A stretch of 52,042 nt of DNA from Bacillota bacterium (GCA_021828865.1 JAJZCW010000024.1:1-52042), one strand, 5' to 3'; positions 20,974 to 30,537 are shown, counted from the stretch's first letter. Notes: generated by a model from the letters alone, not told the origin. Made by a program: numbers and translations.

Positions 20974-21552
20974 ATGCTTGACATGTTGTTAGTTAGTGTA
21001 ATTGGTTGGACAAGTCTATATGGATTAAGTGCAGGTAGCCTTAAGCTAATCATTCGATTTTCAACAGTGATAGGATTGATAACTGGGATATGGGTGATAG
21101 TGCCTGGTTTGAAGGAGTCGATCACTAATCCATCTATAAAAGTAGAATATTTTGATTGGTTGCAAAGACTGATTCAACCATTGGTACCGGTTGTCAGAAT
21201 AAGAATATTAGACATAGCAACGAGCACAAACATGTACCATATCACTACGATTTCAAGAATAATATTTTATAGGATACTGTTTGCAGGAAATATCATTGCA
21301 GTGTTCTTCGGACTATGGATGCTTTTTTACAGTATAAAAACCATATGGTTGGAATCGCTAAAGCATTATGCAAATCAAATATTGGGATTGATGCTAGGAA
21401 TAGGAATAGGATTCTATATAGACGGAATGCTTATCAAAATAATGTTGTTTTTGTCTTGGGCATTTCAGCAAAACACCATCAAACAGTGGATTGTTCAGTC
21501 CTTAATTGCAAATGGATGGTTACACTTGCTAAGCAACAGCTTCAAATTATAA
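20974..21552 (+). CDS. CvpA-like polytopic membrane protein
   Basis: A 192-aa protein with four likely membrane helices, near residues 2-22, 26-46, 95-118 and 135-160. The overall layout recalls CvpA/YyaD-like small membrane proteins, but the match is by topology and position only. The start follows a run of G residues (AGGGGGGG) and the GTCAACGT spacer. Its function is unknown. It precedes the DUF951 gene by about 30 nt. Confidence 0.6.
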   Translation: MLDMLLVSVIGWTSLYGLSAGSLKLIIRFSTVIGLITGIWVIVPGLKESITNPSIKVEYFDWLQRLIQPLVPVVRIRILDIATSTNMYHITTISRIIFYRILFAGNIIAVFFGLWMLFYSIKTIWLESLKHYANQILGLMLGIGIGFYIDGMLIKIMLFLSWAFQQNTIKQWIVQSLIANGWLHLLSNSFKL

Positions 21553-21581
21553 TGGAACATGTGTTGTGGAGGTAGAATAAG

Positions 21582-21782
21582 GTGACAAATGGTCCTTACA
21601 AAATTGGGACGCATGTTGTAATGAAAAAAGGGCATCCATGTGGAACTAATGAATGGGAAGTTATCCGAATGGGAATGGACATCAGGATTAAATGTTGTAA
21701 GTGTGGTAGAAGTGTACTGATGCCTCGCCATGATTTTGAGAAATCAATCAAAAAAATCATTACAGAAACAGATCTAGAGTAA
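21582..21782 (+). CDS. DUF951 family protein (YyzM-like)
   Basis: A 66-aa protein. The start is GTG at 21582. The family pattern is complete: KIGTHVVMKKGHPCGTNEWEVIR, then GMDIRIKCCKCGRSVLMPRHDFEK. The CxxC pair suggests a small metal-binding or nucleic-acid-binding domain, which is inference. DUF951 lies next to ychF in many Firmicutes, and the same is true here. A long hairpin follows directly. Confidence 0.9.
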   Translation: MTNGPYKIGTHVVMKKGHPCGTNEWEVIRMGMDIRIKCCKCGRSVLMPRHDFEKSIKKIITETDLE

Positions 21783-21788
21783 AATAAA

Positions 21789-21831
21789 AGCTTTCCTGGC
21801 AGATGCAAAAAATCATCTCCGGGAAAGCTTA
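21789..21831. terminator. Long hairpin, probable bidirectional terminator
   Basis: AAGCTTTCCTGG pairs with CCGGGAAAGCTT (one wobble), with an inner AGATG/CATCT stem around an A-rich loop. On the minus strand it is followed by a T-rich run (TTATTTT). It fits a terminator for the small minus-strand ORF and possibly for the DUF951 gene. Confidence 0.7.
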
Positions 21832-21854
21832 CGTTGGACAAGATTGACTACTGC

Positions 21855-21941
21855 TCATGCACTGATACGGATACGTGAAGCTGCTAAAAGGACCTTACGC
21901 CTTCTAAGCCGATTCTTTAATTCGCGAAGCCTTCTGCGCAT
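21855..21941 (-). CDS. Putative 28-aa arginine-rich peptide
   Basis: A short minus-strand reading frame beginning MRRRLRELKNRLRRRKVL and ending in ASRIRISA. A strong GGGGAGGG site lies 6 nt before the ATG at 21941, and a terminator hairpin lies 24 nt past the stop. Ten of 28 residues are arginine. A ribosome site plus terminator around a very short frame is unusual for chance, but there is no homology I recognise, so it remains a candidate. It occupies most of the 300-nt gap before ychF. Confidence 0.4.
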   Translation of the reverse strand: MRRRLRELKNRLRRRKVLLAASRIRISA

Positions 21942-22083
21942 GCGCATCCCTCCCCATCAAAAAGATATTACGTTCATTGTTATTTTACAATGTTTTAATA
22001 AAAAATATCCTATGGAAAATACATTCATACAGAAAATAATGGGAAATCCGAACAAATACTGATAAGATACGGAGTGAAATCAA

Positions 22084-23181
22084 ATGACATTACAGGCTGG
22101 CATCGTTGGTTTACCCAATGTAGGCAAATCAACATTATTTAACGCCATTACAAGAGCAGGTGCAGAGGCGGCCAATTATCCATTTTGTACGATCGACCCC
22201 AACGTAGGTGTGGTGGAAGTACCAGATGATCGACTTGAACAATTGGCAACAATTGATCATCCAGAGAAAATTGTCCCAACCACATTTGAATTTGTGGATA
22301 TTGCAGGCTTAGTGAAAGGAGCAAGTAAGGGGGAAGGATTGGGTAATCAATTTCTGGCTCACATACGAGAAGTTGATGCAATTATCCATGTGGTAAGATG
22401 CTTTGAAGACAATGACATCACACATGTTTCCGGTAAGGTCGATCCCATTTCAGATATCGAAATTATCGACATGGAACTAATATTTGCAGATATGGATACG
22501 GTCGCAAGAAGGCTGGAAAGAGTGCGTAAACAATTAAAAAGTGGGGAAACAAAAGTTAGAGAAGAAGTGGATGCATTGGTAAAGGCGGATCAAGCGCTAT
22601 CAAATGGGGTGCCTTTGCGAAGATTGGAATGGTCGAAAGAAGAATTGCTTGTGCTTAAGCCCTATAATTTACTGACAATCAAACCAGTGCTGTATGCGGC
22701 CAATGTATCGGAAGATCAAGTGGCAGAAATCGATTTACCATTGGTGGAAGTAGTCAAGGAAGCTGCCGCAAAGGAAAATGCTGAAGTGATTACCATTAGT
22801 GCAAAAGTGGAGTCAGAAATCGCAGAGCTTGATAAAGAGGATCGAAGTGAATTCCTTAAAGAAATTGGTCTTGAAGAGTCAGGACTTGACCGCTTAATCG
22901 CAGCATCTTATCGTCTGCTTGGCTTGATTACTTATTTCACTGCAGGGCCTAAAGAGGTCAAGGCATGGACAGTTCGTAGGGGGACCAAAGCACCTGGAGC
23001 CGCTGGTGTCATCCACTCAGATTTCGAAAAGGGATTTATTCGGGCTGAAGTGATTGCCTTCGATGATTACGTAAAAGCAGGTTCACTAAACGCTGTCAAA
23101 GAGGCGGGAAAGTTACGGTTAGAAGGAAAGGAATACACGGTGCAGGACGGTGACGTGATGCATTTTAGATTTAATGTTTAG
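22084..23181 (+). CDS. ychF: Redox-responsive ATPase/GTPase YchF
   Basis: A 365-aa Obg-related P-loop protein. The G1 motif is GLPNVGKSTLFNAITRAGA at residues 8-26, DIAGLVKGASKGEGLGNQFL is the extended G3 region, and the C-terminal TGS domain ends in VQDGDVMHFRFNV. YchF prefers ATP and associates with ribosomes. A GGAGTG site precedes the ATG. The gene sits between the DUF951 and rpsF genes, the usual Firmicutes order. Confidence 0.97.
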   Translation: MTLQAGIVGLPNVGKSTLFNAITRAGAEAANYPFCTIDPNVGVVEVPDDRLEQLATIDHPEKIVPTTFEFVDIAGLVKGASKGEGLGNQFLAHIREVDAIIHVVRCFEDNDITHVSGKVDPISDIEIIDMELIFADMDTVARRLERVRKQLKSGETKVREEVDALVKADQALSNGVPLRRLEWSKEELLVLKPYNLLTIKPVLYAANVSEDQVAEIDLPLVEVVKEAAAKENAEVITISAKVESEIAELDKEDRSEFLKEIGLEESGLDRLIAASYRLLGLITYFTAGPKEVKAWTVRRGTKAPGAAGVIHSDFEKGFIRAEVIAFDDYVKAGSLNAVKEAGKLRLEGKEYTVQDGDVMHFRFNV

Positions 23182-23221
23182 TCTTTCCTTTTATCAACGT
23201 TTTTGTTATTATTGATCGAAG

Positions 23222-23302
23222 TGAGTTTAAATTAGACTCAGAAGGATACCTGCCATCCTTGCTCCGTAAGGGGCCTAATGTCCATAAGGAGGTGAAGTAC
23301 GG
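23222..23302 (+). promoter_or_regulatory. rpsF leader, possible S6:S18 autoregulatory region
   Basis: The leader holds a small hairpin (GAAGGAT paired with ATCCTT around ACCTGCC), then CTCCGTAAGGGGCC, before the AAGGAGGTG ribosome site. rpsF operons of many bacteria carry an S6:S18-binding leader with a CCG element. This one is consistent with that, but I could not confirm the fold. Confidence 0.4.
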
Positions 23303-23593
23303 ATGCGCGAATATGAATCCTTATATGTGCTGCGTCCTGATTTGGAAAGTGAACAAACCCAAGACCTAGTTAACCGCTTTAAAGATGTGGTAACCAGTCA
23401 AGGTGGGGAAGTTCTTGATGTGACCGAGTGGGGCAAACGTCGCTTGGCCTATGAGATCAACGAGTATCGTGAAGGATACTACGTGATTATGAAATTCAAA
23501 GATGAAAACAACGTAACAGCCGAACTGGAGCGACTCATGAGAATCAACGATTCAGTCATGCGATACCTTACAACTCGGGTTGATGAAGCTTAA
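23303..23593 (+). CDS. rpsF: Ribosomal protein S6
   Basis: A 96-aa small-subunit protein that pairs with S18. The N-terminus MREYESLYVLRPDLES and the RRLAYEINEYREGYYVIM segment are diagnostic. AAGGAGGTGAAG precedes the ATG. It heads the rpsF-ssb-rpsR cluster. Confidence 0.98.
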   Translation: MREYESLYVLRPDLESEQTQDLVNRFKDVVTSQGGEVLDVTEWGKRRLAYEINEYREGYYVIMKFKDENNVTAELERLMRINDSVMRYLTTRVDEA

Positions 23594-23619
23594 GTAAGCC
23601 CTTGGGGGGGGAGACGGCA

Positions 23620-24102
23620 ATGTTAAATCGAATCATCTTGATCGGTAGATTGACGCAAGACCCTGAAATGAAATACACCAATACAGGAAAAGCAGTCGTG
23701 AATTTTACGTTAGCCGTAGACAGGCCATTTACTCAACGAGGCAAGGAGAAAGAAACAGATTTCATTCGCATCGTTGCCTGGGATAAATTAGCCGAGTTAA
23801 CTGCTCAATACCTGCACAAAGGGCGATTAGCTGCTGTTGAGGGCAGGTTACAATTGCGTCAATACGAAGATAAAGAGGGACGTAAGGTAAGTATAGCTGA
23901 AGTGATAGCGGATAATGTACGCTTTCTCGACAAAGGGGCAGAGTCTGAACGCTCAGACACCAGTTCCTCAGGTTATACCGGTACTCAAAGCGGCAGGGCT
24001 GTTGAACCGGAAAGATCAGCTGGCTTTCCAAGGTATAATGACGATCCCTTTGCAGATGATGGACATACCATTGACATTGCTGACGATGACCTTCCTTTCT
24101 AA
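23620..24102 (+). CDS. ssb: Single-stranded DNA-binding protein
   Basis: A 160-aa OB-fold protein that coats single-stranded DNA. The start at 23620 is preferred: a GGGGGGGAG site lies 7 nt upstream, and the N-terminus MLNRIILIGRLTQDPEMKY fits the family. The OB domain spans about residues 1-110. A disordered S/G/E-rich linker follows, ending in the acidic tip DDDLPF that recruits partner proteins. It lies between rpsF and rpsR as usual. Confidence 0.98.
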   Translation: MLNRIILIGRLTQDPEMKYTNTGKAVVNFTLAVDRPFTQRGKEKETDFIRIVAWDKLAELTAQYLHKGRLAAVEGRLQLRQYEDKEGRKVSIAEVIADNVRFLDKGAESERSDTSSSGYTGTQSGRAVEPERSAGFPRYNDDPFADDGHTIDIADDDLPF

Positions 24103-24140
24103 AAAATTGACAGGAAATAATTTAAGAAAGGGTGAATCGT

Positions 24141-24371
24141 ATGGCTCGTAAAGGTCGTGGCGGAAAAAGGAAGCGCGTTTGCCAATTTTGTGTGGACAAG
24201 ATTGATGTGGTGGATTACAAAGAATTCAATCGTTTATCTAAGTATTTAACCGAACGCGGAAAAATACTTCCACGCAGGATTTCTGGCAATTGTGCCCGTC
24301 ATCAGCGGCAGGTTACACTTGCTATCAAAAGAGCTCGACAAGTGGCATTATTGCCATATACGACTGAATAG
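24141..24371 (+). CDS. rpsR: Ribosomal protein S18
   Basis: A 76-aa basic small-subunit protein. The start at 24141 has GAAAGGGTG 6 nt upstream. The family pattern [19 protein letters not shown], then [20 protein letters not shown], is clear. CQFC near the N-terminus may be a metal-binding remnant; a C+ form is common in Bacilli. It is followed by a strong hairpin shared with the convergent kinase gene. Confidence 0.97.
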   Translation: MARKGRGGKRKRVCQFCVDKIDVVDYKEFNRLSKYLTERGKILPRRISGNCARHQRQVTLAIKRARQVALLPYTTE

Positions 24372-24387
24372 TAAAAGTTTATTAATG

Positions 24388-24436
24388 ACAGCGCATGTGT
24401 ACCTTCGAAAACAATCAGGAGGTGTACATGCGCTGT
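24388..24436. terminator. Strong hairpin between convergent rpsR and kinase genes
   Basis: Sixteen base pairs (24388-24403 with 24421-24436, two wobbles) close a 17-nt loop. The right arm lies inside the last codons of the kinase gene, so the structure could end both transcripts, although T-runs on either side are weak. Confidence 0.65.
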
Positions 24437-26202
24437 TGTTCTATGATGGGAAGTGTAATAGTAAAAGTAGTTCCCACCCCTAGTTTCGATTCAGCGGTTA
24501 TACTGCCTTGGTGAGATTTAATAATTTGCATGGACACTGATAAACCTATACCAGACCCCTTTTGTTTTGTGGTGAAAAATGGATCGAATATATGATCCAT
24601 CACCTCTTTACTCATTCCTGCACCAGTATCTTTAATCATTATGGTAAAAGAATCCTGATGTTCAATCCCTTCTATTGATAAAACACCACCATTCTCCATT
24701 GCATCAAGTGCGTTTTTGCAGATATTCAAAAACACCTGTTTCAGTTCATTGACGTTTGCCATACAAGTACATGTAGGTAAGTTAGAAAAAAACACCTCTA
24801 CTTGTTTCATATTGGCTTCCGCAGTAATCAGGGGAATTAAATTAGTGATCAAATTAGATATAGAAGTTTCCTCATGGTTGTGCTTAGAAGAATTTTTTGC
24901 TAACATTAAATATTCTGAAATTAACTGATCTACTCGATCTATTTCGTCGATCATCACACGATAATGGGACTCATTGCGTTTATTGGTTTCCCGCTTCTTT
25001 TGAAGCTGAAGAAACCCGCGTACCGTTGTCAGAGGATTGCGAATTTCATGAGCAGTTGAAGCCGCAAATTCAGCAATCAAGTTTAAACGGTCGATATAGG
25101 GAATATTGTTGATATTATAGGCACCCATATCTGTGATGTCTTCTGCAAACACCCAATATCCAGCCAATTTACTTCTATCAGAGAATTCAATAACAGATAA
25201 TAAAGCCATCCTATTCTCATTAGTCTTTTTGTTTCTGAATTTAATTGTTTGATTATATAAAAAACCATTCTTATTCAATTCATTAATCAATGATCTGATG
25301 TTTTCTTTCGATATATGGAGTTCCTTTACCAGATCACAAAGAGATAAAATATCATCATCATTTTGTGTGATTCCTAGACGTGTAGCTGCAGAGGGATTAA
25401 AAAACTGAATAGAACCATTTAGGTCGAAATGAATGACTGCAGTAGACGCGTGATAGATGATGTCTTGAATCAACAACTCGACTGTGGGGCGACTATTGTT
25501 GCTCGCCTGGAAGGAAGTTGTAATACTCAAATTTTGTTTTTTTATCGCAGGCATTGTATCCGCAAGGGTTAGAAATGAGATTGCGTTGTCATTAATCAAT
25601 CTAGGACTTTTAAGATGAAAGACCATGTAGTAGAGTATGATCAAAATTAGAAATATATCTAAGTACAAAGGCAGGTTGTACTCCGACCATAAACCAAATG
25701 AGACGGGGGAGTTATTTGCTATAAGGTAAAAATCCCCAACTACTTTATTTTGTATAATGATCGGGATAAAATACTTAAAATAGGTATTCTGTAGATTGGA
25801 TGCAATCAGTGAAGACGGATTTCCATTGTTATTAAAGAAGTAATAATTGGGTAAATGGGTTTGTGTAAAAGAAAGAGATAATGACCAAGGAGGGTTTAGA
25901 AAAGATATAAATCCCAATTTGCCGATGTGAATACTTGTAAGAGATATTTGATGGGTCTCGAATCCTAATTGATTTTTTAATAAATCCATTAAGTGGGGAG
26001 AATGGTTGCCCCATTCTAGGACTGATGTATTCAATTGAATGGTATTTACCATTTGAGAGGAAACCGTCTGAACCTCTGGATACCAATTACTTTGGATGAT
26101 TTTCGATAAATGGTATTGATTCAAAGCGGACCCAAGAAATAAAAATAGAAGGACTATCATAAATCCAAGAAAACGAATAAAATTCAGACGAGAAATGATC
26201 AT
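24415..26202 (-). CDS. Membrane sensor histidine kinase of sporulation-kinase type
   Basis: A 595-aa kinase. It has an N-terminal membrane helix (about residues 8-26), an extracellular sensor region, a second helix near 175-192 (YLDIFLILIILYYMVF), a PAS domain near 245-360, then HisKA and HATPase. The phosphate-accepting H box is AHEIRNPLTTVRGFLQLQKK, a pattern characteristic of the KinA-KinE sporulation kinases that feed Spo0F/Spo0A. The N box is NICKNALDAMENGG, and G boxes are KDTGAGM and GSGIGLSVSM. No response regulator adjoins, as with Kin proteins. It breaks the rpsR-rplI neighbourhood and is transcribed oppositely. Confidence 0.85.
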   Translation of the reverse strand: MIISRLNFIRFLGFMIVLLFLFLGSALNQYHLSKIIQSNWYPEVQTVSSQMVNTIQLNTSVLEWGNHSPHLMDLLKNQLGFETHQISLTSIHIGKLGFISFLNPPWSLSLSFTQTHLPNYYFFNNNGNPSSLIASNLQNTYFKYFIPIIIQNKVVGDFYLIANNSPVSFGLWSEYNLPLYLDIFLILIILYYMVFHLKSPRLINDNAISFLTLADTMPAIKKQNLSITTSFQASNNSRPTVELLIQDIIYHASTAVIHFDLNGSIQFFNPSAATRLGITQNDDDILSLCDLVKELHISKENIRSLINELNKNGFLYNQTIKFRNKKTNENRMALLSVIEFSDRSKLAGYWVFAEDITDMGAYNINNIPYIDRLNLIAEFAASTAHEIRNPLTTVRGFLQLQKKRETNKRNESHYRVMIDEIDRVDQLISEYLMLAKNSSKHNHEETSISNLITNLIPLITAEANMKQVEVFFSNLPTCTCMANVNELKQVFLNICKNALDAMENGGVLSIEGIEHQDSFTIMIKDTGAGMSKEVMDHIFDPFFTTKQKGSGIGLSVSMQIIKSHQGSITAESKLGVGTTFTITLPIIEQQRMYTS

Positions 26203-26365
26203 GAAAATCTCTCCAAACGCGAAGATTGTTCAATAAAAGTTCATACTTTGGTCAAATTGCTGTTTCATTTAAGTATCTTACCATAGTTTATACAATCAAG
26301 TAACCAAATTTTAGAGAACTTAGCATAATGGGAATCGGTAATTTCTTAATAAAGGAGCTAATCGC

Positions 26366-26815
26366 ATGAAAGTTGTGTTTTTGCAAGACGTCGCGAACCA
26401 AGGGAAAAAAGGGGAAGTAAAGAATGTATCAGAAGGGTACGCGAGAAATTACTTATTTCCAAGAAAATTAGCAACACCCGCAACTCAGGAAATCTTAAAA
26501 GAACTCGAGCAACACAAAGCATCTGAGGCCAAAAAAGAACAACATATTCTGGATTCTGCAAAAGCACTTGCAGAGAAAATCGAGAAAATCACTTTAACTT
26601 TACCAGTAAAAGTGGGCGATGGTGATCGAGTTTTTGGCGCGATCACTTCAAAACAAATTGCGGAAGGGTTGCAAGCTGCTGGATTCTCTATTGATAAGAA
26701 AAAGATTCAACTTCACGAAGCAATCAAAATGCTTGGGGTGACGAGTGTGTCTATTAAATTGCACCATGAGGTGACTGCCAACCTAAAAGTACAGGTGGTA
26801 GCAGATCACTCATGA
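26366..26815 (+). CDS. rplI: Ribosomal protein L9
   Basis: A 149-aa large-subunit protein. The N-terminal [21 protein letters not shown] and the [13 protein letters not shown] segment are the L9 signature, followed by the long connecting helix and C-terminal domain. AAAGGAG precedes the ATG. The stop overlaps the dnaB start (ATGA), so translation is coupled. Confidence 0.97.
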   Translation: MKVVFLQDVANQGKKGEVKNVSEGYARNYLFPRKLATPATQEILKELEQHKASEAKKEQHILDSAKALAEKIEKITLTLPVKVGDGDRVFGAITSKQIAEGLQAAGFSIDKKKIQLHEAIKMLGVTSVSIKLHHEVTANLKVQVVADHS

Positions 26816-28149
26816 GTGAAGTGGGTTTTGATAGATTACCGCCACAAAACGTGGAAGCTGAACAAGCGGTGCTAGGGGCGATTTTGATTGCCCCAGAAAT
26901 TATGGCAAGTTTGTTAGAAATCATACACCCGGACGATTTTTATCGAAATGCTCACCAGCTTATTTTTTCATGCGCCATTGAAATCGCAGAAAAAGGAGAA
27001 CCGGTTGATCTCATCACGTTGATGGCCACTTTACAAGCGCAAGGAAAGCTTGAAGAGGCAGGCGGAGTGGAATATATCGCCAGTTTGTCAAACACGGTCC
27101 CTACCGCTGCGAATGCGGAGTATCACGCAGGAATCATTGCTGATCGCGCTATGTTACGCCGTTTGATCAACGTCTCTACAGAAATTGCGTCCAGCGGATA
27201 TGCTGGTACCGATGATGTCGGAGAACTGCTTGATGATGCAGAGAGAAAAATATTAACGCTCGTACAATCACGGTCTGATAAAGGATTCACACCTATTCGG
27301 GACGTGTTGATGCAGGCCTATGAGCGAATTGAATACCTTTATCATCATCGAGACGGACTAACTGGGGTACCTTCCGGATATGCGGAACTGGACCGAATGA
27401 CTTCCGGTTTTCAGCGTTCTGATTTAATTATCCTCGCTGCAAGACCGTCAGTTGGGAAAACTGCGTTCGCGCTAAACATCGCTCAAAATGTCGCGGTACG
27501 AGCGAAGCAGACTGTAGCAGTATTTAGCTTGGAAATGTCCAAAGAACAACTTGTCCAAAGAATGATCAGTGCAGAGGCGAATATTGATGCTCACGTACTT
27601 AGGACGGGGCAATTGGTAGATGAGGACTGGACAAAGCTATCTATGGGCATTGCATCGCTTTCAGAAGCGCCTCTTTACATTGATGATAGTCCCGCCATTA
27701 CGGTTTCTGATATGCGCGCCAGGTTGCGCAGACTTCAATTGGAACATGGGTTGGGTCTCGTGGTGATTGATTATTTGCAATTAATTCATGGCAGAGGGAA
27801 GACTGATAATAGACAACAGGAAATATCGGAGATATCAAGAAACTTGAAGGGATTAGCACGTGAACTTAATGTGCCCATTATTGCATTATCACAATTGAGT
27901 CGTTCAGTAGAACAACGGCAGGACAAAAGGCCAATGCTATCCGATATTCGTGAATCGGGCAGTATTGAGCAAGATGCTGACGTGGTTGGATTTTTATATC
28001 GAGACGATTATTATGATCCAGAAACAGAACGGAAAAATATTGTGGAGATCATCATCGGGAAGCAACGAAATGGTCCTACCGGCAAAGTGGAATTGGTTTT
28101 TTTAAAAAATTACAATAAATTTGTTTCATTAGAACGGATGGCAAAATAA
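26812..28149 (+). CDS. dnaB: Replicative DNA helicase DnaB (DnaC in Bacillus)
   Basis: A 445-aa RecA-fold helicase that unwinds the fork as a hexamer. The N-terminal domain begins [16 protein letters not shown]. Walker A is [16 protein letters not shown] near residue 208. Walker B and later motifs include [23 protein letters not shown] and [15 protein letters not shown]. No intein is visible. It follows rplI and precedes a hypothetical gene by 13 nt. Confidence 0.97.
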   Translation: MSEVGFDRLPPQNVEAEQAVLGAILIAPEIMASLLEIIHPDDFYRNAHQLIFSCAIEIAEKGEPVDLITLMATLQAQGKLEEAGGVEYIASLSNTVPTAANAEYHAGIIADRAMLRRLINVSTEIASSGYAGTDDVGELLDDAERKILTLVQSRSDKGFTPIRDVLMQAYERIEYLYHHRDGLTGVPSGYAELDRMTSGFQRSDLIILAARPSVGKTAFALNIAQNVAVRAKQTVAVFSLEMSKEQLVQRMISAEANIDAHVLRTGQLVDEDWTKLSMGIASLSEAPLYIDDSPAITVSDMRARLRRLQLEHGLGLVVIDYLQLIHGRGKTDNRQQEISEISRNLKGLARELNVPIIALSQLSRSVEQRQDKRPMLSDIRESGSIEQDADVVGFLYRDDYYDPETERKNIVEIIIGKQRNGPTGKVELVFLKNYNKFVSLERMAK

Positions 28150-28162
28150 AACGCGGTGACAG

Positions 28163-28756
28163 ATGGTGAATAACGAAGACACTGAAGAGACGTTTGATTG
28201 GGATGAAGAGCAAAGCGCAACAGCACTTGAACCAAGACGAGTGATTCATCCGAGGGAAAAACTTACGTTAATTCAACTGATCAAATGGGCTTTAGGTCCT
28301 TTAAAGCCAGCGAAACCGGTATATGAATCTCAACAAAATTTATTCAGAACGCCCAATGAATGGCCGCAAAATAGCCGATATGGCGCTAAGCGGAGAGCAA
28401 AACGAATCCGTTTGCGAAAACGCCTTTTGACGATCAAATACAGCAAAAGGATAGGAGTTGCTATTTCTGGGATTGTCATTGTAGGTATGTTGGTTTTTTG
28501 GGCAAAATTCGCGGTGGTTTATGATATTCCTTCGTATGTACAGGTCGGCTCCTTTCAAAATGTAGAGGCGTATGTGGTCTATAAATCGTGGTGGTTCGGA
28601 CCTCCGAGTTTCAATTTGAGTGACTTTAGCAATTTGGACCCCACGAATCCTGAACTTTCCCTTATTCTGCAACTCGATCATTATCGAGACATTATTACCA
28701 GGCCCAATGAGATTGTTTTTGTAATGACGAAAAACACGAATAATAGCGATAATTAA
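28163..28756 (+). CDS. Hypothetical single-TM protein
   Basis: A 197-aa protein of unknown function. An acidic N-terminus (NNEDTEETFDWDEEQ) is followed by a very basic stretch near residues 70-95 (GAKRRAKRIRLRKRLL), a single membrane segment near 98-116 (IGVAISGIVIVGMLVFW) and an extracytoplasmic tail. The basic block before the helix implies a cytoplasmic N-terminus. It sits between dnaB and purA, in the position where other Bacilli carry wall- or signalling-related genes, but no family is recognised. Confidence 0.6.
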   Translation: MVNNEDTEETFDWDEEQSATALEPRRVIHPREKLTLIQLIKWALGPLKPAKPVYESQQNLFRTPNEWPQNSRYGAKRRAKRIRLRKRLLTIKYSKRIGVAISGIVIVGMLVFWAKFAVVYDIPSYVQVGSFQNVEAYVVYKSWWFGPPSFNLSDFSNLDPTNPELSLILQLDHYRDIITRPNEIVFVMTKNTNNSDN

Positions 28757-28781
28757 TAATAATTTGTTCGTATTTTATTCG

Positions 28782-28810
28782 TTGACATCTACCTTGCGCG
28801 TTGCTACACT
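28782..28810 (+). promoter_or_regulatory. purA promoter
   Basis: TTGACA (28782-28787), 17-nt spacer, TACACT (28805-28810), about 50 nt before purA. Confidence 0.85.
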
Positions 28811-28863
28811 CAATGGGGATTTCGTAAAGAAGAAATCATGGTGATCCCATAGGAGTGAAACAA

Positions 28864-30147
28864 ATGGCTACTGTGGTTGTCGTAGGTACGCAATGGGGCG
28901 ATGAAGGGAAAGGGAAAGTAACTGATTACCTAGCGGAACGCGCTCATGTTGTCGCACGCTATCAGGGTGGTAACAATGCCGGTCATCAAATTCGATTGAA
29001 CGGCCAGAAATTTAACATGCACCTGTTGCCATCAGGGTATCTATACGAAGATAAGGTATGTCTTCTAGGCAATGGGATGGTGATTGATCCCAAGGCCTTA
29101 TTGGAGGAAATGGACTATATACATCAGCAGGGTGTCAAAACTGGAAAGCTAGTCATTAGTGACCGCGCTCACGTGGTCATGCCCTATCATATTCGTATAG
29201 ATGAGCTGGAAGAAGAAAGAAAATCAATGCAAAAAATCGGGACGACTCGTAAAGGAATCGGCCCCGCCTATATGGATAAGGCAGCGAGAATTGGAATTCG
29301 AATTGCCGATCTTTTAGATCCCGATGAGTTTCGCAGAAAACTTGAACTGAATGTGGACGAAAAAAACAGATTGCTCCATCGCTATTATGAGACAGAAGGC
29401 TTTGACGTTGACAAACTATATCACGAATATTTAAGCTATGCAGATCGTATTCGCCCGTATGTGACAGAGACTTCCGTAGTACTCGATGAAGCCATCAGTC
29501 AGGGGCAAGATGTTCTTTTTGAGGGTGCCCAAGCCACGATGTTGGATCTGGATCAGGGCACCTATCCTTATGTCACTTCATCCAATCCAGTGGCCGGTGG
29601 AGTGTGTATCGGGGCTGGAGTGGGCCCGACGAAGATCAACAAGGTTATCGGTGTGGTGAAGGCCTACACGACTAGGGTAGGGGAAGGACCTTTTGTAACA
29701 GAACTTAATAATGAGCTTGGAGAGCAGATTCGTGAAGTAGGTCATGAATACGGTGTGACGACAGGCCGCCCACGGCGTGTGGGGTGGTTTGACAGTGTGG
29801 TGACGCGCCATGCGCGAAGAGTGAGCGGGCTTGATGCGATTGCCGTCACGAAATTGGATATTCTCAGTGTGCTTGATGAGTTAAAGATCTGCGTTGCCTA
29901 TCGCCTTAATGGGGAAGAAATTACGCATATTCCAGCCAGTCTATCAGCGCTGGGACGTTGTGAACCGGTGTATGAGACCATGCCAGGTTGGAAAAAAGAC
30001 ATTTCAAGCGTTCGTTCTTTTGTTGAACTTCCGGTAGAGGCACAGCGATATTTGAAAAGAATTGAAGAATTAACTGGCGCGGAGATTGTCATCTTCGGTA
30101 CGGGCGCTGAACGAGAACAGATGGTGGAGATCACTCCGGTTTTTTAA
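28864..30147 (+). CDS. purA: Adenylosuccinate synthetase
   Basis: A 427-aa enzyme that joins IMP and aspartate with GTP to make adenylosuccinate in AMP synthesis. The start at 28864 has AGGAG 7 nt upstream and gives the normal N-terminus [20 protein letters not shown]. Further signatures are [42 protein letters not shown] and the GTP-binding [14 protein letters not shown] segment ([10 protein letters not shown]). It is the last core gene before the tRNA cluster. Confidence 0.98.
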   Translation: MATVVVVGTQWGDEGKGKVTDYLAERAHVVARYQGGNNAGHQIRLNGQKFNMHLLPSGYLYEDKVCLLGNGMVIDPKALLEEMDYIHQQGVKTGKLVISDRAHVVMPYHIRIDELEEERKSMQKIGTTRKGIGPAYMDKAARIGIRIADLLDPDEFRRKLELNVDEKNRLLHRYYETEGFDVDKLYHEYLSYADRIRPYVTETSVVLDEAISQGQDVLFEGAQATMLDLDQGTYPYVTSSNPVAGGVCIGAGVGPTKINKVIGVVKAYTTRVGEGPFVTELNNELGEQIREVGHEYGVTTGRPRRVGWFDSVVTRHARRVSGLDAIAVTKLDILSVLDELKICVAYRLNGEEITHIPASLSALGRCEPVYETMPGWKKDISSVRSFVELPVEAQRYLKRIEELTGAEIVIFGTGAEREQMVEITPVF

Positions 30148-30170
30148 ATTAACAAATGTGTTGAATCTGC

Positions 30171-30199
30171 TTGCCAAATAAAGACGCGCGTGATATATT
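30171..30199 (+). promoter_or_regulatory. tRNA cluster promoter
   Basis: TTGCCA (30171-30176), a 17-nt spacer and TATATT (30194-30199), 17 nt before the tRNA-Lys gene. Confidence 0.8.
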
Positions 30200-30216
30200 T
30201 TTTATCGTGTTCTTTT

Positions 30217-30292
30217 GAGCCATTAGCTCAGTCGGTAGAGCACCTGACTTTTAATCAGGGTGTCGCAGGTTCGAATCCTGCATGGCTCACCA
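30217..30292 (+). tRNA. tRNA-Lys (TTT)
   Basis: A 76-nt gene with 3' CCA encoded. The 7-bp acceptor stem pairs GAGCCAT with ATGGCTC, and the anticodon loop CTTTTAA contains TTT. The T loop GGTTCGAATCC is canonical. Confidence 0.97.
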
Positions 30293-30296
30293 TTTT

Positions 30297-30368
30297 GGCC
30301 CCATGGTCAAGCGGTTAAGACACCGCCCTTTCACGGCGGAATCAGGGGTTCGAATCCCCTTGGGGTCA
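30297..30368 (+). tRNA. tRNA-Glu (TTC)
   Basis: A 72-nt gene without an encoded CCA. The acceptor stem pairs GGCCCCA with TGGGGTC (one wobble), and the anticodon loop CTTTCAC contains TTC. It starts 4 nt after tRNA-Lys. Confidence 0.97.
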
Positions 30369-30372
30369 TTTT

Positions 30373-30444
30373 GGGCGGTTAGCTCAGTGGGAGAGCACCT
30401 GCCTTACAAGCAGGGGGTCACTGGTTCGAAACCAGTACCGCCCA
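30373..30444 (+). tRNA. tRNA-Val (TAC), probable integration target
   Basis: A 72-nt gene without an encoded CCA. The acceptor stem pairs GGGCGGT with ACCGCCC, and the anticodon loop CTTACAA contains TAC. It is the last core gene: a tyrosine integrase reading toward it begins the accessory region. Its 3' half is the likely attL core; the second copy would lie beyond the right edge. Confidence 0.96.
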
Positions 30445-30462
30445 TCAAAAAAGCCTTATATA

Positions 30463-30516
30463 ACAAGGAAAAACGGCTCTCGGATTGGAAACAATCTGGA
30501 AGCCGTTTTTCCTTGT
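30463..30516. terminator. Large inverted repeat between tRNA-Val and the integrase
   Basis: A perfect 16-bp stem (30463-30478 with 30501-30516). Its loop contains a further GGATTG-GAAA-CAATCT stem. It separates the converging tRNA cluster and integrase gene and may terminate either, or be a recombination-associated cruciform. T-runs are within the arms rather than after them. Confidence 0.6.
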
Positions 30517-30517
30517 G

Positions 30518-30537
30518 TTCCGAATTTGTTCCGAATT
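30518..30537. repeat. Tandem TTCCGAATT repeats near the att end
   Basis: TTCCGAATT occurs at 30518-30526 and 30529-30537, 11 bp apart. Further copies lie at 31572-31580 (inside the integrase gene, near its 5' end) and, with one change, at 31734-31742 (upstream of it). Spacing of about one helical turn and placement on both sides of the integrase gene suggest arm-type integrase sites. Confidence 0.45.

Noticed and set aside
21844..22062. Plus-strand frame of 72 codons before ychF
   Set aside because: It has no ribosome site and spans the terminator side and the AT-rich gap; the opposite-strand short frame is better supported.
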